Assembly (NCBI GenBank): GCA_937873665.1
Contig: CALMYW010000416.1
Location: forward strand, 1 to 22,299
From: an uncultured Sphingorhabdus sp.
GTDB lineage: Bacteria > Pseudomonadota > Alphaproteobacteria > Sphingomonadales > Sphingomonadaceae
DNA: 22,299 nt
Direction: 5' to 3'
The first letter of the stretch is position 1. Each line of letters begins with the position of its first letter. Of this stretch, positions 8,275 through 16,561 are shown piece after piece. Position numbers and translations under genes: made by a program. A model generated the notes under the pieces. The model had not been told where the DNA came from. It ran no database searches and saw only the letters and a list, made by a program, of their open reading frames with translations.

Positions 8275-11200
8275 ATGAAACGCATCCGCAAGGCCCAGGC
8301 CACGCTCAACCTGCCCACCCTCAAGCTCGAAGGCGGCCTGTTCCTGCCCGATCAACTGGAAAAAGCCGCACAGGGTCGCGCCAGTGCCCAGAGCGAGGCC
8401 GACTACGGTACCCCCAAGGGCGTCAAGCTCAAGGACGAATACAGCCGCGCTTTCCAGATCGCCTGCGCCCAATGGCAGCACTTTGCCGCGCAGTTGGAGC
8501 GCGCCGACGTCGATGCTGCGCAGCTCACCACCGCCTTCGTCCACGAACTGCTGCGCGACGCCTTTGGCTACGCCGCCTTGCAAGCCGCGTCAGCACAGCA
8601 AGTGGGTGAACTGCGTTACCCGGTCAGCCTCATGGCAGGCACTTTACCCGTGCTGGTGGCCCCGCACACTCTGTGCCTGGATGAGGCCGACGCGCGATTT
8701 GCCGTGCAGGGCGGTGGCAACCGCAAGAAAGCCCCGTTCCAGGCGATGCAGGAATTGCTCAACGCCAGCGAAGCGCTGCAATGGGGCATCGTCAGCAACG
8801 GCAAGCAACTGCGTCTGCTGCGCGACGCTGCCTCGCTCACCCGTCCCAGCTTTCTCGAAGTCGATCTGGCCGACCTTCTGGGCGGCCAGCGTTATGCCGA
8901 ATTCGCCAACGTTTGGCGTCTACTGCATGCCAGTCGCGCATTCCGCCCCGGCCAAGGCGCTACGGCGTGCATCTGGGAACAATGGCGTAGCGAAGGCCAA
9001 CAGGAAGGCACTCGCGTGCGCGATGGTCTGCGCAACGGCGTCGAGCAGGCCCTGCTGACCCTAGGTGCAGGCTTCCTGCAACACCCCGCCAACCATGCCC
9101 TGCGTGCCGCTCTGAACGACGGCACGCTCAGCAAGGATGACTATTTCCAACAACTGCTGCGCCTGATCTACCGGCTCATCTTCGTGTTCACCGTGGAAGA
9201 GCGCGGCGTGCTGCCCCCGCAGGAAGATAGCGCCGAAGCACAGGTGCCCCGCCGTGCCTATGCCGAAGGCTACGCCCTGGCCCGCCTGCGCGAACTCTGC
9301 CTCAAGCGCCGCGCCCGCACCCGTCATGACGACCAGTGGCAAGCCATCCGCATCGTGTTTCGCGGCCTGGCGCAAGGCGAGCCGCGCCTGGCGCTGCCCG
9401 CGCTGGGCGGCCTGTTCGCACCGGAGCAATGCCCCGATCTGGATAACGCCAGCCTGGATAACGCCCACCTGCTCGCCGCCCTGCAACACCTGCGCTGGGC
9501 AGTGGTCGCGCAAGGCAAGGGCAGCAGCCTCACCCCGGTGGACTACCGCAACATGGGACCGGAAGAGCTGGGCAGCGTCTATGAAAGCCTGCTGGAACTG
9601 GTGCCCGCCATCGACCTGCCCGCGCGCACGTTCGGCTTCGTCGGCCGCACCGAAGAGGGCAGCACCGCCGGCAACGCACGCAAGCTCACCGGCAGCTACT
9701 ACACCCCCGACAGCCTGGTGCAGGAGCTGATCAAGAGCGCGCTTGACCCCGTCATCGAACAGCGCCTGGCCGCGCAGCCGACCAACCCCACCGAGGCGCT
9801 GCTGGCCATCCGCGTCATCGACCCGGCCTGCGGTAGCGGCCACTTCCTGCTGGCCGCTGCCCGCCGCCTGGCGGAAAAACTGGCCCAGTTGCGCAGCCTT
9901 GAAGGTGGGCAGGAAGGCGCCATGCAGCCGCAGGACTACCGCCACGCCCTGCGCGAAGTGGTGAGCCACTGCATCTACGGCGTGGACCGCAACCCCATGG
10001 CCATCGAACTGGCGCGCATGGCCTTGTGGCTGGAGGGCTACGAGGAAGGCCGCCCGCTGGGCTTTCTCGACCACCACCTGCAAGTGGGCGACGCCCTGCT
10101 GGGCCTGACCGACCTGACTGTGCTGGAACAAGGCGTCGCCAAGGATGCCTTCAAGCCCTTGAGCGGCGACGACAAGGACGTCTGCAAGGAACTGGCCAAG
10201 GCCAACGCCGCCGGTCTCAAGCAGATCGCCAAAGACCCGCAAGGCAAGCAGATGCTGCTGGGCGTGGACAACCGCAGCGGCCTGGAAGCCCTGCGCGCCA
10301 TCGAAACCCTGCCCGCCGACACGCCCGAACAGGTCGCCGCCAAGGAACAAGCCTGGCGGCGCTTCCTAGAGGACTCCGCCCACAGCCCGCTGGCCCACGC
10401 CGCCGATGCGCTAGTAGGTGCCTACCTGCTGCCCAAGACGGAGGACACGGCAGAAACCGTACCCACCAGCATCACCCTGCATGCGCTACTGACCGCGCCG
10501 GAACGCGCTCAGACCGAGCACGCCGCTCCTATCGCTGCGGCTCGCGCCACCTGCGAACAAGCCCGCGTATTCCACTGGCCGCTGGCCTTCCCGCAGGTGT
10601 TTGCGCAGGGCGGCTTCGACTGTGTGCTGGGCAATCCGCCGTGGGAGCGCATCAAGCTGCAAGAGGAAGAATTCTTCGCCACCCGCCATCGCGACGTGGC
10701 GCAAGCCCGCAACAAGGCCGAACGTGCCCAGCGCATTCAGTGGCTCAGCGAAGGCATGCTGGCACGCCATCTGTACCCCGACCTGACCCACGCAACGCAC
10801 GAGGACGAGGCCGAAAAACGCCTCTACCGCGAATTCGTCACCGCCCGCCGTACGGCGGAAGCCGCCAGCGTGTTCGCCCATGTGAAAGGCGCCGACGGCG
10901 GCCGCTACCCGCTGACCGGCGTGGGCGATGTGAACACCTACGCGCTGTTTGCCGAGACCATCAAAAAAATCGTTGCGCCGAGCGGCTCGGCTGGATTTAT
11001 TGTTCCGTCAGGTTTAGCAACCGACAACACAACCAAGGAATTTTTTGGTTCATTGATCTCCAATAAATCATTGAAGAGCTTTTTCGAGTTTGAGAATGAA
11101 GGGTTTTTCTTGGGAGCCGGGCAAGGTCACATGCTACGCTTTGCTCTCACCACCATTGTTGGGGCGGAAAATAAGGTCAAAGAAACTCTTTTTCTTTTTC

Positions 11201-12345
11201 AAGGGCGTAACATCGAAGAACTTGCTGATAAAAACCGAGTTTTCACCCTGTCACCAGAAGATATTTTTCAGGTCAACCCCAACACCCGAACTTGCCCTAT
11301 TTTCCGGTCTAGGAAAGATGCCGAGATCACTAAAGCAATTTACTCCCGCTCCCCGGTATTGATACGAGAAAGTAATAAATCCAAGCCCGAGGAAAACCCT
11401 TGGGGCGTGCGTTTTTTGGCTATGTTTCACATGTCCAATGACTCACATCTATTTAAAACCAAATTAGAGCTCGAGAGGGAAGGTTTCAATCAGGAAGCGA
11501 ACCACTTCGTACAGGGAAAGGAACGCTATTTACCCTTGTACGAGGCGAAGATGATTTACCAATACAACCATAGACACGGTGACTTCCGTGATGCTCGTGA
11601 TGGCGAACGATCCCATGTGCTCCCGACAATTCCAGCCGAACGATTACGTGATACCTCGTACCTGACTCTGCCATATTATTGGGTGCCCCAAAACACAGTA
11701 TCTAACCTATTAGACGATAAATCTTGGAAGTCAGATTGGTTAATTGGCTGGCGTGAGGTAACAGATGCCCGGGCTAGTATTCGGACGCTGGTTGCAAGCG
11801 TTATTCCACGCGCAGGGGCTAATAACAAATTTCTACTCATGATGCCCAGCACGACAGCACGGCAGGCCGCTGCGTTACTTGGTAATCTTTGCTCTATTAC
11901 TTGCGACTACATATCAAGGCAAAAGGTTGGAGGACTTGCACTCAACTATTTCACCATGAAACAGTTGCCTATTCTGGCACCAAACGCTTATACCAATACT
12001 AATCTCGCCTTCATCGTCCCGCGCGTACTGGAACTGACCTATACCGCCCATGACCTCTCTGGCTGGGCACAAGACTTGGGCTACGACGGCGAACCCTTCC
12101 CCTTCGACCCCGACCGTCGCGCCACCCTGCGCGCCGAACTCGACGCTTACTACGCCAAACTCTACGGCCTCACCCGCGATGAACTCCGCTACATCCTCGA
12201 CCCCACCGACATCATGGGCGAGGACTATCCCAGCGAAACCTTCCGTGTGCTCAAGAACAAGGAACTGAAGGAGTTCGGCGAATACCGCACGCAAAGGCTG
12301 GTGCTGGCAGCTTGGGACAAGCTGGAATGCGGAGAACTCAGATGA
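8275..12345 (+). CDS. Eco57I-type class I DNA N6-adenine methyltransferase (DrmMI/PglX-like)
   Basis: The 1356-residue protein contains the SAM-binding motif VIDPACGSG (514-522), preceded by TGSYYTPDSLV near 473. The catalytic NPPW motif is at 787-790, characteristic of amino-group (N6-adenine) methylases. The roughly 270-residue gap between these motifs is normal for the Eco57I group. The first 400 residues include a region like the N-terminal domains of type I/IIG enzymes (QWGIVSNGKQLRLLRD, about 169-184). I see no clear nuclease active site there, so it probably only methylates, giving self/non-self marking for the helicases (inference). A GGAGAAG site precedes the ATG. The stop overlaps the next start as ATGA. 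Residues about 898-1240 come from an AT-rich stretch unlike the rest of the gene and probably hold the target-recognition domain. Confidence 0.9.
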   Translation: MKRIRKAQATLNLPTLKLEGGLFLPDQLEKAAQGRASAQSEADYGTPKGVKLKDEYSRAFQIACAQWQHFAAQLERADVDAAQLTTAFVHELLRDAFGYAALQAASAQQVGELRYPVSLMAGTLPVLVAPHTLCLDEADARFAVQGGGNRKKAPFQAMQELLNASEALQWGIVSNGKQLRLLRDAASLTRPSFLEVDLADLLGGQRYAEFANVWRLLHASRAFRPGQGATACIWEQWRSEGQQEGTRVRDGLRNGVEQALLTLGAGFLQHPANHALRAALNDGTLSKDDYFQQLLRLIYRLIFVFTVEERGVLPPQEDSAEAQVPRRAYAEGYALARLRELCLKRRARTRHDDQWQAIRIVFRGLAQGEPRLALPALGGLFAPEQCPDLDNASLDNAHLLAALQHLRWAVVAQGKGSSLTPVDYRNMGPEELGSVYESLLELVPAIDLPARTFGFVGRTEEGSTAGNARKLTGSYYTPDSLVQELIKSALDPVIEQRLAAQPTNPTEALLAIRVIDPACGSGHFLLAAARRLAEKLAQLRSLEGGQEGAMQPQDYRHALREVVSHCIYGVDRNPMAIELARMALWLEGYEEGRPLGFLDHHLQVGDALLGLTDLTVLEQGVAKDAFKPLSGDDKDVCKELAKANAAGLKQIAKDPQGKQMLLGVDNRSGLEALRAIETLPADTPEQVAAKEQAWRRFLEDSAHSPLAHAADALVGAYLLPKTEDTAETVPTSITLHALLTAPERAQTEHAAPIAAARATCEQARVFHWPLAFPQVFAQGGFDCVLGNPPWERIKLQEEEFFATRHRDVAQARNKAERAQRIQWLSEGMLARHLYPDLTHATHEDEAEKRLYREFVTARRTAEAASVFAHVKGADGGRYPLTGVGDVNTYALFAETIKKIVAPSGSAGFIVPSGLATDNTTKEFFGSLISNKSLKSFFEFENEGFFLGAGQGHMLRFALTTIVGAENKVKETLFLFQGRNIEELADKNRVFTLSPEDIFQVNPNTRTCPIFRSRKDAEITKAIYSRSPVLIRESNKSKPEENPWGVRFLAMFHMSNDSHLFKTKLELEREGFNQEANHFVQGKERYLPLYEAKMIYQYNHRHGDFRDARDGERSHVLPTIPAERLRDTSYLTLPYYWVPQNTVSNLLDDKSWKSDWLIGWREVTDARASIRTLVASVIPRAGANNKFLLMMPSTTARQAAALLGNLCSITCDYISRQKVGGLALNYFTMKQLPILAPNAYTNTNLAFIVPRVLELTYTAHDLSGWAQDLGYDGEPFPFDPDRRATLRAELDAYYAKLYGLTRDELRYILDPTDIMGEDYPSETFRVLKNKELKEFGEYRTQRLVLAAWDKLECGELR
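10965..11995 (+). other. AT-rich mosaic block inside the methyltransferase gene (probable target-recognition segment)
   Basis: The reading frame stays open, but base composition changes abruptly. Line 10861-10920 has 45 G/C of 60 and 11041-11100 has 18 of 60. Line 12121-12180 is back to 39 of 60. Codon use changes with it: third positions turn to A/T, with TTT, AAA and ATT common. The block starts about 110 codons after the NPPW motif, just before the conserved GFIVPSGLATD segment, and ends before the GC-rich C-terminal 100 codons. This is where methylases of this type carry their sequence-recognition domain. Replacement by recombination with a divergent allele is the simplest explanation. 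Edges are by eye, within about 50 bases. Confidence 0.7.
12331..12345 (+). promoter_or_regulatory. Ribosome-binding site and ATGA stop/start overlap that fix the SMEK-APAZ start
   Basis: GGAG at 12331-12334 lies 7 bases before ATG 12342. The methyltransferase stop TGA is at 12343-12345, giving a 4-base ATGA overlap. This supports 12342 over an in-frame ATG at 12312, which has no comparable site and lies deep inside the methyltransferase gene. Translational coupling between the two genes is expected. Confidence 0.75.
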
Positions 12346-13793
12346 AGATCCTTGATCTGCAGAACGAATTCCGCGAACTGATCGCGCAACTTCGGCGCGA
12401 AATCGAAGCCGCCAGTGCGATGGGGCAGTTTGATGCGCATAAGATTTCCGAGAACCTCATGTGCGGCCTTCTGCGCGAGCTGTGTGGCTGGACCGACTTG
12501 CGGAATCTGAACCGCGAGCAAGCGAATTTTCCCGGAATTGATCTCGCAGACGATACGTGCCGAGTGGCGGTGCAGGTAACGGCCACCGCAGACATCGGCA
12601 AGGTCAAATACACGCTGGAGCAATTTCTCAGTCGTGATTTGCACCAGCGTTACGACCGATTGATTGTCTATGTACTCACCGCCAAGCAAGGCAGCTACTC
12701 GCAAGCGGCCGTTGATTCTGTGTGCGAGAGCAAGCACAAGTTTTCAGCTGGCGATGATGTTTGGGACTACAAGGATCTGTGCACCCTGGCAGCCGATGCT
12801 GAACCACACAAGTTGCAAGCTGCGCTCAACCATTTGAAAACCTATCTGCGCGGAGTGCCTGTTGGTTTAGCGGACGAGGACATTGATCCACCGTTGACAC
12901 CATCGGAATCGCTGACGGCCAACCTCGTGGAACTCTATTTTCCGAGCAAACTCTTCATTGCTCGATTGAGTGAGGATCTGCTGAAAAAGCATGGCAAAAG
13001 AAGGCCAGGCTTGTGGCGAACCACCATCAGAGAGTTCAACCAAGAGAATGGACTCGCGGTTCCATCTGCCTACGTTATCCACAGCGGCAACTTGGTGACG
13101 TTCTTTAATCTGATCGAGCGGAACAGTCCCTATCAGCACTTGTGTGAGCCAGGCACAGCGGAAGAACACAACACTGCTGATTACTTCACGATCGACGATG
13201 ACCACGAGCGCGTCTTCAAGTCGCTGCTGAGGTTTTCCCTGCAGCATCGCCTGTTTAAGGAACGTGTGCGGTGGGAAAACGACATTGGTGAGTTCATATT
13301 CCTGCCTTTGGAAGATGGCTTTAACCAAAGAGAAGTGGTCTGGCAAGGAGAGAAAAAAGCCAAGCGCAATGTCTTTTCAAGGCAATTCAACAAAAAAGAT
13401 CCTTCAAAGGTTTTTCTGCAAAAGCATCTCTCGTTCGCTGCAGATTTTTTGCGTCTGGATGGTCATTGGTTCATGGCCATAACCCCCAGTTGGTTCTTTA
13501 GCTATGGCGCCAATTTCGAGCAGTCTGGTTTCAGTCACGACAATCTCAGCTGGATCAAGCGCCAGGAAAATAACCAGCAGGTGATGAATCATTTTCGATT
13601 TATATCTGCCTGGCTGTCCTCAATTGACGACGAGGATCTTTTCTCAGAAAAAGGGACAATGGACTCCTTCCTCTCATTTGGGACTCCACTCATGCTGAAT
13701 GGTGCCCCCTCTCTGGAGGAGTCTGACTGGAAAGCCCTGCCTACGATCAATGAAGAAGATTCTGCGCAGCCGAGAAGGATGTTCGGTTCATGA
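12342..13793 (+). CDS. SMEK-domain / APAZ fusion protein, effector partner of a short prokaryotic Argonaute
   Basis: Starting at 12342 the protein has 483 residues. Residues 1-150 match the SMEK-type domain pattern: an acidic helix (SENLMCGLLREL, near 37-48), NLN, FPGIDL with Asp67, then AVQVT with Gln78, and Lys87. That D...QxT...K spacing resembles a divergent PD-(D/E)xK nuclease core, so a nuclease role is plausible. Residues about 190-430 match APAZ, the domain that pairs with short Argonautes. Evidence is ELYFPSKLFIARL near 198, a central FLPLEDGFN segment, then W376FMAITPSWFF and KRQENN (406-411). The stop overlaps the pAgo start as ATGA, the usual arrangement for APAZ-pAgo heterodimers. 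In SPARTA, SPARSA and SPARDA the APAZ subunit carries the toxic effector (TIR, SIR2 or a DNA nuclease); here SMEK occupies that place. APAZ is firm, SMEK probable, activity inferred. Confidence 0.82.
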   Translation: MKILDLQNEFRELIAQLRREIEAASAMGQFDAHKISENLMCGLLRELCGWTDLRNLNREQANFPGIDLADDTCRVAVQVTATADIGKVKYTLEQFLSRDLHQRYDRLIVYVLTAKQGSYSQAAVDSVCESKHKFSAGDDVWDYKDLCTLAADAEPHKLQAALNHLKTYLRGVPVGLADEDIDPPLTPSESLTANLVELYFPSKLFIARLSEDLLKKHGKRRPGLWRTTIREFNQENGLAVPSAYVIHSGNLVTFFNLIERNSPYQHLCEPGTAEEHNTADYFTIDDDHERVFKSLLRFSLQHRLFKERVRWENDIGEFIFLPLEDGFNQREVVWQGEKKAKRNVFSRQFNKKDPSKVFLQKHLSFAADFLRLDGHWFMAITPSWFFSYGANFEQSGFSHDNLSWIKRQENNQQVMNHFRFISAWLSSIDDEDLFSEKGTMDSFLSFGTPLMLNGAPSLEESDWKALPTINEEDSAQPRRMFGS

Positions 13794-15211
13794 AACTGGT
13801 GCATGTCAACGAGCCAAGGCTTGAGTTCTTTGAGGGTTCACATGTTTGTCCTAGGCGCGGGATTGCAGCCTATGGGGTGTATGACAAAGGCTCTCTCACC
13901 CGGAGAACTCGAATCCTAATCGGAGCCATCGGCACTAGCAACGACCTCGAAGACCTTTCGAGTCTGATCGAGCGAATGAAGTCTCCTATATCGGCTGACG
14001 TGGATGAACACAAGGACAATCTTTTTCCAGACTTCTGTGGATTCAATGAGCGGGTTGGGTTTCATGCGGAGCTTGCGTTCAACCAAGATTTAGGTCGCCA
14101 ATTGAGGCAATTGGATATCGAGAAAGTTGCAAAAATAAATAATCGAACGCAGCGTATAGAAGCAGCCCTCGATCTGTACTATGAGGAGATCAAGTTCCTC
14201 GCACAGAACAGGCCTGTCGATGTGATCGTTTGCGTGCTTTCCAAATCTGTTTACGATGCAGTCAGCAAAGATTCGGCGATAGAAGGCGACGAAAAGCTGG
14301 AAGAGAGCATCGAGGTTCAATCAGAGTTGAATTTCCGGCGGGCCTTGAAGGCGAAGGCCATGCACTTGGGCAAGCCGCTTCAATTGGTGCGTGCGGATTC
14401 ACTGGCATCCGGCGCAAAGGGTCAGCAGGATGACGCAACCAAGGCTTGGAATCTCGCGACCGCGCTGTATTACAAGGCTGGCGCGACTAACCCATGGCGC
14501 CTTGAAAAGGCTGAAGGCAACACACTTTCTTGTGCCTTGGGTATCGCGTTCTACCGAAGCAGAGACAAGAAGACGCTTAACACCAGCTTGGCTCAGGTTT
14601 TCGATGAATTGGGTAATGGATTGATTTTGCGGGGCACGCCTGTGCATCTCGACAAAGGAGATAGAGTCCCAAAGCTATCGGAGGAGCAGGCATATACGTT
14701 GTTCAAGGCTGCGCTTGAGGAGTATCGCAATGCGATGCGAACGTACCCTGGCAGGGTCGTTGTTCACAAGACATCAAATTTCTCTGATATGGAGATTTCA
14801 GGCCTCATGAGTGCGGCCTCTGACTTGCGTATCAATACAGTTGATTTTGTGACAGTGATGGATTCGCGACTTCGACTCTTCAGGACTGGAGCATATCCTC
14901 CTTATCGAGGTACATCCCTAGTCCTTGATGACCAGCGGCAGTTGCTCTATACCCGAGGCTCAATCTGGTACTACAAGACCTATCCTGGGATGTACATTCC
15001 TCAGCCACTTGAGTTGCGCGTGATCCGCTCGGAGCAAAGTCCCGCCTTTCTGGCTAGGGAGATCCTCGGACTGACAAAAATGAACTGGAACAACACCCAG
15101 CTTGATGGAAAGTACCCCATCACGCTTAGTTGCGCCAGAAAGGTGGGGGAGATCATGAAATATTTGGATGAATATGAACGGCCACAAATTCGCTATGGCT
15201 ACTATATGTAA
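13790..15211 (+). CDS. Short prokaryotic Argonaute (MID-PIWI), catalytically degenerate
   Basis: The protein is 473 residues, the size of short pAgos that lack N and PAZ domains. The MID half has the usual guide-binding stretch (LKAKAMHLGKPLQLV, Lys189 and Gln198) and YYKAGATNPW (Lys229 in it). The PIWI half has SCALGIAFYR (248-257), GRVVVHKTS (about 321-329) and a C-terminal TKMNWNNTQ...P segment. In active PIWI domains the first of these would be GID and the third would end in a catalytic Asp or His. Here the positions read GIA, HK and NW, so target slicing is not expected. Such pAgos bind a small guide and a nucleic-acid target and switch on the APAZ-linked effector (known for SPARTA and SPARSA; inferred here). 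The gene overlaps the SMEK-APAZ gene by 4 bases and precedes the ATPase by 15 bases. Its base composition is lower in GC than the flanks. Confidence 0.87.
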   Translation: MKLVHVNEPRLEFFEGSHVCPRRGIAAYGVYDKGSLTRRTRILIGAIGTSNDLEDLSSLIERMKSPISADVDEHKDNLFPDFCGFNERVGFHAELAFNQDLGRQLRQLDIEKVAKINNRTQRIEAALDLYYEEIKFLAQNRPVDVIVCVLSKSVYDAVSKDSAIEGDEKLEESIEVQSELNFRRALKAKAMHLGKPLQLVRADSLASGAKGQQDDATKAWNLATALYYKAGATNPWRLEKAEGNTLSCALGIAFYRSRDKKTLNTSLAQVFDELGNGLILRGTPVHLDKGDRVPKLSEEQAYTLFKAALEEYRNAMRTYPGRVVVHKTSNFSDMEISGLMSAASDLRINTVDFVTVMDSRLRLFRTGAYPPYRGTSLVLDDQRQLLYTRGSIWYYKTYPGMYIPQPLELRVIRSEQSPAFLAREILGLTKMNWNNTQLDGKYPITLSCARKVGEIMKYLDEYERPQIRYGYYM

Positions 15212-15226
15212 TCTGCGAGGCGGAAC

Positions 15227-16561
15227 ATGCTTACTCATCTCAAACTGGAAAACTTCAAGATATGGCGCACTACGGGGCCCGTGCGACTCGCCCCGATCAC
15301 TCTGCTGTTGGGCGCCAATTCATCGGGCAAGTCCAGTCTGATCCAAAGCCTGCTGCTCATCCGTCAGACCGTCAAAGGGGATGATCCGAGTCTGGATCTC
15401 AACCTGGGTAACCCTGATGCCGACGATTCCGTCACACTCGGCCAGTTCAACGATGTGCTGTGTCGCCATGGCGCAGCAACAGAAAGCACCGCGTCCAATC
15501 AAATAGGTATCGAGTTTCGCTGGAGCGAAACAGGAAATGCCGCTGAATCGGCGATTTTCTCGGCACGCTATCGTAAAGGGCAGTCTGGCAGTGCTGAACT
15601 GGAGTTCCTGCGTTTGGGCAAAGACGGTCAAGGTTTCAACGTGCAACGTCGTAAACCCGGGATTTATCGCCTGACGCTGGGCAATCAAATCAAACCTTTG
15701 GGGCAAAGTGCGAATTTTCGCCCGCAGCGCTCATTCGCATTTTCACCCTCTACGCTCAACAAGCTGGGGGTGCAGGGTGAGGTGGTTCGCCCAGTTGGCC
15801 CGGCGCTGCTGGACGAATTGGGCCGCATCATCTATCTTGGCCCGGTGCGCCGCTTGGCCCAGCGTGACTATGTATGGGCAGGGCGTATGCCTGCCCATAT
15901 CGGCGACGACGGCGCCAAAGCCGTGGATGCGTTGATTGCCAGCGGTGTGGCCAAGAGGCGTAGTCAAGCCTTGCCAGCGGAAGCCTATCTCTTTGAGCAA
16001 ACGGTTCATTGGCTGAAGGAGATGAATCTGGCGCACGGTCTTTCCATCCGCGCCCTTGGTAATTCAGCGCGTCATGAGTTGCTGGTGGAAACCGATGGCC
16101 AGGCCAGTAATCTCAAAGACGTTGGAGTGGGGGTATCGCAGGTGCTTCCCGTGATTGTGGCCGCCCTGTTCGCACAGCCCGGCCATATCGTGATCGTCGA
16201 AGAACCGGAAAGCCATCTGCACCCACTGGCACAGAGCAAGCTGGCTGAATTGCTGGCGCAGGTAAGCAAGGAGCGCAACGTCCAGTTCATCGTCGAGACG
16301 CATTCAGAGCATTTGTTTCGCCGGATGCAGACCTTGATTGCCCGCGAGGAAGTGTCTGTTGCTGACGCCGCCATGTATTTCGTTGAACGTGATGGCAAAA
16401 ATGCCAACCTCCTGCCTTTGGAAGTTGATGATCTTGGGCGAGTAAAAAACTGGCCAAAGAATTTTTTTGGAGACACCTTGGGGGAGACTCGCGAGCAAGC
16501 GGCACTAGCCATCAAACGAGCGAAAGAGCTGAGGGCGAAAGATGGCGATGTTCCTAATTGA
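15227..16561 (+). CDS. AAA/ABC-type ATPase with DUF3696-like C-terminus (SMC/OLD-like head)
   Basis: The 444-residue protein has Walker A GANSSGKS (29-36) after an N-terminal LKLENFKIW strand, a signature-like GVGVSQVLPV (about 300-309), Walker B IVIVEEPESHLHP (321-333) and the histidine switch VETHSEH (356-362, His359). The NWPKNFFGD segment near the C-terminus is typical of DUF3696 ATPases. There is no coiled coil long enough for SMC function and no Toprim nuclease domain, which separates it from full OLD proteins. Such ATPases act as sensors for a separate nuclease in Septu, PARIS, Gabija and similar systems. Here its 3' end overlaps the PIN-like gene by 20 bases, so that protein is the likely partner (inference). 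GAGGCGGA precedes the start. The return to GC-rich sequence begins around this gene. Confidence 0.88.
   Translation: MLTHLKLENFKIWRTTGPVRLAPITLLLGANSSGKSSLIQSLLLIRQTVKGDDPSLDLNLGNPDADDSVTLGQFNDVLCRHGAATESTASNQIGIEFRWSETGNAAESAIFSARYRKGQSGSAELEFLRLGKDGQGFNVQRRKPGIYRLTLGNQIKPLGQSANFRPQRSFAFSPSTLNKLGVQGEVVRPVGPALLDELGRIIYLGPVRRLAQRDYVWAGRMPAHIGDDGAKAVDALIASGVAKRRSQALPAEAYLFEQTVHWLKEMNLAHGLSIRALGNSARHELLVETDGQASNLKDVGVGVSQVLPVIVAALFAQPGHIVIVEEPESHLHPLAQSKLAELLAQVSKERNVQFIVETHSEHLFRRMQTLIAREEVSVADAAMYFVERDGKNANLLPLEVDDLGRVKNWPKNFFGDTLGETREQAALAIKRAKELRAKDGDVPN

Noticed and set aside
7339..10350. Long minus-strand frames of 414 and 429 codons
   Set aside because: Antisense to the 3' part of the SNF2 gene and to the methyltransferase gene; both are shadows caused by GC-rich third positions.
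10026..11066. 346-codon plus-strand frame within the methyltransferase, considered as a sign of a frameshift
   Set aside because: The methyltransferase frame is continuous, with its NPPW motif inside this very stretch. The alternative frame is an Arg-rich shadow.
181..12345. Annotation as a complete DISARM system
   Set aside because: No DrmB-like separate DUF1998 protein or DrmC-like phospholipase-D nuclease is present, and the gene order differs. Only partial similarity can be claimed.
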